From positions 42,023 through 53,818 of the forward strand of contig JASJFT010000187.1 of NCBI GenBank assembly GCA_030770425.1: a stretch of DNA of 11,796 nt. The letters run 5' to 3'. The DNA comes from Darksidea phi. Its lineage: Eukaryota; Ascomycota; Dothideomycetes; Pleosporales; Lentitheciaceae. Below the pieces are notes generated by a model. The model had not been told where the DNA came from and ran no database searches. It saw only the letters and a list, made by a program, of their open reading frames with translations. Shown here piece after piece: positions 8,536 through 11,796 of the stretch. The translations under genes were made by a program, and so were the position numbers. Position 1 is the first letter of the stretch. The number at the start of each line of letters is the position of its first letter.

Positions 8536-8556
8536 GGAAGAGCTGTACCTGCGGAG

Positions 8557-9159
8557 CTAATATCCGCATGGCTCGGGGATCCCCAGTGTCCCGCGTCCTG
8601 TATGTGACCTTTGAGGCTTGTTGTCACACTGTGACCACCTTTCTGGGGACCCTGGGCGGGTAGGATTGACAGTGTGAAACTCACCGAGCTTGCGAGGGCT
8701 ATTCTTGAAGTTGGATGCATCGTACCACGCCGGATCGTCCTCATATCCTAGCCATCTGACACGGTACTGTAGCTTTCTGCGATAGACACGGGCTCTGAGT
8801 ATCTGCTCTACCTCATATTCGTCCTCTTCTGCACCGCCGCAATTGCGCGAGCGACAGGGCCATCTTAGATTCGTGACCACAGCTCTGCCTGTGTAAGGCA
8901 CGCCACTTCGATGTCGTGCTCGGCATTCGACTGTGCCGCTTGCCAGGCAGAGAGCTGGACCCATTCCCCCCATGTACACATCCCCGATGTCTAGCACCCT
9001 TGTCCGCTGCTCCTCGGTCGAGGTGCGTGACCACTCGATTTTCTCGGCGACTAGCGATGCCCATGCCTCCTTTGTCCGATGGGGTCGCTTATAGGCGGTC
9101 GCGTTGGTGGAAGGGGAAGTGGGTTCGGCAGATATATGAGCTCGTTTTTGCAGATGCCA
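8557..9159 (-). pseudogene. Open frame with Ty3/Gypsy-type chromodomain; probable retrotransposon integrase relic
   Basis: The frame is open for 200 codons between a TAG at 9162-9160 and the stop at 8559-8557, with no ATG near its left end. About 8829-8635 encodes a chromodomain: EYEVEQILRAR, LQYRVRWLGYEDDPAWYDAS, then FKNSPRKLGEFH and NPTRPGSP. The aromatic and W-x-G-Y core and the PTRPG tail are the pattern at the C-terminus of fungal Ty3/Gypsy (chromovirus) integrases, where the domain tethers integration to methylated histone H3. No integrase catalytic core, reverse transcriptase, gag or LTR was found. The 110 residues upstream (motifs TKEAWASLVAEKIEWSR, GDVYMGGMGPALCLASG) are not integrase-like to my eye. 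They could be a fusion to another protein or chance open DNA. Confidence 0.65.
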
Positions 9160-9851
9160 CTAGGAAATATTAGCATTGGAAGGAGCGACCTTGCGGTTGG
9201 GCCTTGGAGACAGCCATGGTTAAGGGCGGTACATTTTAATATTCACACGTTAGAAATCCAATCCAGAGGCGGAGGTATCCACACCATGACCACACCCAGC
9301 CATCGCATGAACACAGCTATCGGTCCACCACCCGTCTTTGTGCAAGAGATGCTTGTATTCAGAGATGGAGAAAACCGCTCGGTGCAGCCGTCGCAGGAGG
9401 TAACGCGGGCCAAGGCAGCCACTCCTACAAGTACAAAGCGCTGGCGACACCGCGATCCGTCGAGGCACAGCAATGCGGAATCGGCATTGACGATGAGGCA
9501 CCCTTCTGATAGGACATTTTGGGCTAGCAGCGCGCAGCTTCGCACCCAGGTCGTCAGTGCCGAGTGTCTGGGAGTCGATTCGCGTGAGAGATGATGCCGT
9601 TCAGCCCGAGGCTCGCCGGTCGGGACGTTGCAAACATTGTCGGCTGGGGACGGACTGTCCAGAAAGCCCATCGGTGACCGTGATGCGTGTTGTGACTGCT
9701 GTGCTAAAGGGGTGTCTGGGCTCCGTCGTCGCATCTCGTGGCGCTGTGTCGCGGTTGGGTGGCTGCTCGGCCCACCATAATTTAGCTCGGCCTATCAACC
9801 ACACTAATGCAGACCCTGTTCGCTGGTCGGCTGAGCTAGAGACTGGTCGTT
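9160..9851. other. Gene-poor GC-rich stretch with long open frames on both strands
   Basis: A plus frame at 9079-9594 and a minus frame at 9734-9243 (ATG, 163 codons) overlap each other almost completely. Neither contains a motif I recognise, and stop-poor GC-rich DNA explains both. No gene is called. Confidence 0.4.
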
Positions 9852-9899
9852 CCAGCTTAACGTTGGTCCAGCTTAACGTTGGTCCAGCCTAGCGTTGGT
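9852..9899. repeat. Three tandem copies of a 16-bp unit
   Basis: ccagcttaacgttggt occurs at 9852-9867 and 9868-9883, followed by ccagcctagcgttggt at 9884-9899 with two changes. The preceding gactggtcgtt looks like a degenerate further unit. This is a short minisatellite with no evident function. Confidence 0.95.
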
Positions 9900-10160
9900 C
9901 GTCTAAGCTTTCTACCTTTAGAGACAGGCAAACTTCTCCCGCGCAACCGGTTCCAGTTACAGCCCCGAACCTGAGCAGTTGCCTCCTTGACCTGAGCGGA
10001 GTCTAAGTTGAGGCTGAGTGCGGGCCGGGGTAGTTCCCAGAAACTGACCCGTCCTCCTGATCCCTCCGCTTCTCACCCACCTAAATGATATTCGAGGAAC
10101 CATATCGTACTAAGAAACATGGCCACTGTATTTACTCTCATCCTTGACCTAATTCTTCTG
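9900..10160. other. Non-coding spacer
   Basis: No frame, repeat or RNA is recognisable. ctgctaacgatctaatag at about 10157-10174 resembles a branch site plus acceptor on the plus strand, but the sequence after it does not give a convincing exon. Confidence 0.35.
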
Positions 10161-10493
10161 CTAACGATCTAATAGTATTAGTCCTTCGGCTTCACGCGCG
10201 CTCCTCCTAACTGCGGCGCTAAAGAGCTTCGGCACCAGAGTGGACCAGACGATACCGGTGAATCCCTCAGCCCGTGATGAAGGAGTTCTGTGGGCCCGCT
10301 CTGCCAGCAACCAGAGCTGAGTGACAGCCTCCGGCAAGGCGACGCAGAGTTCCGGCGCATAGTGCTTGGCGAAGGACGGCAACGCGCTTTGACGAATCAC
10401 GGTCCTCTCCGGACTGAACGGAAAGTAGCGGCTGTGGAGAGTTGGCCTTTCCGATGGAGCCCGGCCATGATGAGACGCTGCTGGCTTCGACGG
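10161..10493 (-). CDS. Unassigned open frame, possible exon
   Basis: The minus frame is open for 110 codons between a TAG at 10496-10494 and a TAG at 10163-10161. It has no ATG; the earliest alternative start is a GTG at 10400. It contains RYFPFSPERTVIRQSALPSF, ALPEAVTQLWLLAERAHR and ends EAEGLILLDR, with codons favouring G or C at the third position. The left edge ctctgctag resembles an acceptor, so it could be a 3' exon. I recognise no family, and it may be a transposon or chance frame. Confidence 0.2.
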   Translation of the reverse strand, partial: PSKPAASHHGRAPSERPTLHSRYFPFSPERTVIRQSALPSFAKHYAPELCVALPEAVTQLWLLAERAHRTPSSRAEGFTGIVWSTLVPKLFSAAVRRSAREAEGLILLDR

Positions 10494-10496
10494 CTA

Positions 10497-11072
10497 GCAG
10501 AGTGGCAGTGAATCCACGTGAACACGACTCAGTCCTTGCATTGCTATAATCGAGGGGAGCCAGCTCGTGATCGAGTGGGACGAATTCATACGATCGTAAT
10601 CGAAGCTCCGGATGACTAGGAGTCAGGTCATTGCTGTAACATCACCAACACTTATCGTGATTCAAGCATGTACCACATGCTTTCAACACCACGAATGCAT
10701 GTACCAATTGGCCGAAGCTCTGCCATAATACGTCAGTGAAGAGCCATTCACGAGGGTTGGCTATGATCAAAGAGCAGGGAAGGCGCTGCCTCACTGGACT
10801 CTGGTCTCAATGAAGAAATGTTGGGCCTTGCCACCCTGACTACGCAACAGACCGGGGTTAAACTGTTAAGACTGTTTCAGGAGTGCTTACGGACCCACGT
10901 CCATGGGACAACTGGCCGCAAAAGTCATACGAGCATAGCTCGGGGCGTGCGCCCATGCGAACAAGGTCTTGGTCAGCCCCGATTGTTCGGGTCTCCGGAA
11001 AGTGTCTCAAGCTTCATGCCGGCACCTCTAAAAGAGCGAAACTATCACCGATTGGATTGAAAGGAACTCAGG
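10497..11072. other. Gene-poor stretch with a small hairpin
   Basis: aagcatgt (10664-10671) and acatgctt (10675-10682) form a perfect 8-bp inverted repeat with a 3-nt spacer. gcatgtacca is repeated at 10666-10675 and 10697-10706. Overlapping plus frames at 10818-11095 show no recognisable domain. Confidence 0.4.
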
Positions 11073-11315
11073 ATGATCCAGGGACTGACCGGTGAAGCCG
11101 TAGTGAGGCGGAGTAGATCATACGATGCGAAGGCATTCTTGAAGCGGGTTCGGCCCAGCCGCAGTATGATGGAGGACGGGTTCACAGACGCAAAACCTTC
11201 CGTTATCAGGGTCATTCTGGAAGAAATGGCTAGGCATCTGCGGAGTCAAGGGGCGGAGCTGTTGAGTCTCCTGTCAAACCGCCGTGATCTTCGCTGCTTG
11301 AGTGGCGCGGATTAA
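11073..11315 (+). CDS. Short hypothetical ORF, 80 codons
   Basis: An ATG preceded in frame by TGA opens MIQGLTGEAVVRRSRSYD and continues through VIRVILEEMARHLRSQGAEL to a TAA. It has a plausible amphipathic helix but no family I know, no visible intron and no supporting neighbours. It could be a remnant of a larger gene or chance. Confidence 0.2.
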   Translation: MIQGLTGEAVVRRSRSYDAKAFLKRVRPSRSMMEDGFTDAKPSVIRVILEEMARHLRSQGAELLSLLSNRRDLRCLSGAD

Positions 11316-11701
11316 TGCGAGCATGCCACAAAGGCGCAGGTTTAATACAGACGAATGCAGACAGCAGGATCCGAAAGTGGAGGTAAGGTCATGCAGGCAG
11401 GCCCAGTGGAGACACAGGTTGGCCAAAGGGGCTCACACAATGGCTTCACCACCTTATCCTCGCAGGTTGGACGATGCAAACACGCATAGGTGATGGACAA
11501 TGTAGTCGGATTTCGAGCTGATTCAAGCTACTCCAGTACTTGCAAAATTTTCTGAAATTTGTGCTTCCTAAATACCGTATCCAGTATAACGCCCCGCATC
11601 TAGTCTAGCGCCTTAGCCCTATTCTGCCCACCTCTTGGCCCTCTCTGGCTTTTATCGGTCATCGAATACTTTGTGCACCCTATCTCCCATTCTTTCCGCG
11701 C
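11316..11701. other. Gene-poor stretch before the poly-G run
   Basis: I see no recognisable gene, RNA or repeat. No TTAGGG/CCCTAA telomere repeats are present although the sequence ends shortly after. Confidence 0.5.
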
Positions 11702-11709
11702 CGGGGGGG

Positions 11710-11753
<44 letters not shown>

Positions 11754-11796
11754 CGGGGGGCGGGCGGGGGGGGGGGGGGGGGGCGGGGGGCGCGGG
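11702..11796. repeat. Interrupted poly-G run at the window end
   Basis: From 11703 to the end the strand contains only G, broken by scattered single C residues. It is not a telomere-type repeat. Long G runs at a sequence end are typical of no-signal calls in two-colour short-read chemistry or of contig-end assembly noise, so this is probably not biological. Confidence 0.9.

Noticed and set aside
8055..8744. 229-codon minus-strand ORF
   Set aside because: Antisense to the NLR fragments and overlaps the chromodomain; Ser/Ala/Arg-rich with no motif, explained by GC-rich DNA.
9243..9734. 163-codon minus-strand ORF with ATG
   Set aside because: Almost fully overlapped by open plus-strand frames; no recognisable domain, so coding cannot be supported.
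11500..11796. Telomere at the right end
   Set aside because: No TTAGGG or CCCTAA units; only a C-interrupted G run.

Overview
The window looks like nuclear DNA of a filamentous ascomycete. Its genes carry short GT-AG introns (49, 52 and 69 nt) with CTAAC/CTCAC-like branch sites, all families I recognise are fungal, and one stretch has the dinucleotide signature of repeat-induced point mutation (RIP). It reads as an accessory region: three recognisable genes separated by decayed repeats, gene fragments and long gene-poor DNA. The right end is an interrupted poly-G run, probably a contig-end artefact. No rRNA, tRNA, CRISPR array or bacterial-type operon was seen. The species cannot be named.

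Layout. (1) 1-2550, plus strand: the 3' part of a large TPR-repeat gene of the fungal NLR-like type. Three exons are visible. They encode at least four near-identical 42-residue TPRs, a fungal C-terminal module and two putative membrane helices; the gene starts left of the window. (2) About 2690-3540: a TpA-rich, RIP-like decayed repeat containing a palindrome and a 12-bp inverted repeat. (3) 3541-4628: gene-poor. (4) 4629-5469, minus strand: an apparently intact two-exon aminoglycoside-phosphotransferase/choline-kinase-like gene. (5) 5470-6598: gene-poor, with an 85-bp TGGAC/TGGAA satellite. (6) 6599-7489, minus strand: a fungal protein-kinase-like gene interrupted by an in-frame TGA at codon 73. 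(7) About 8129-8535, plus strand: broken fragments of a second NLR (NB-ARC end and following region, partly duplicated). (8) 8557-9159, minus strand: an open frame with a Ty3/Gypsy-type chromodomain. (9) 9160-11700: gene-poor, with a 3 x 16 bp tandem repeat and short unassigned ORFs. (10) 11702-11796: the poly-G run.

How the parts relate. There is no evidence for an operon or metabolic pathway. The coherent theme is birth and death of fungal NLR-like (allorecognition or non-self-sensing) genes: a receptor with homogenised TPRs at the left, fragments of another about 5.6 kb downstream, and transposon debris and a RIP-like segment nearby. I did not find a clearly new system. The points most worth a second look are the alternating TPR array, the NLR fragments and the TGA-interrupted kinase.
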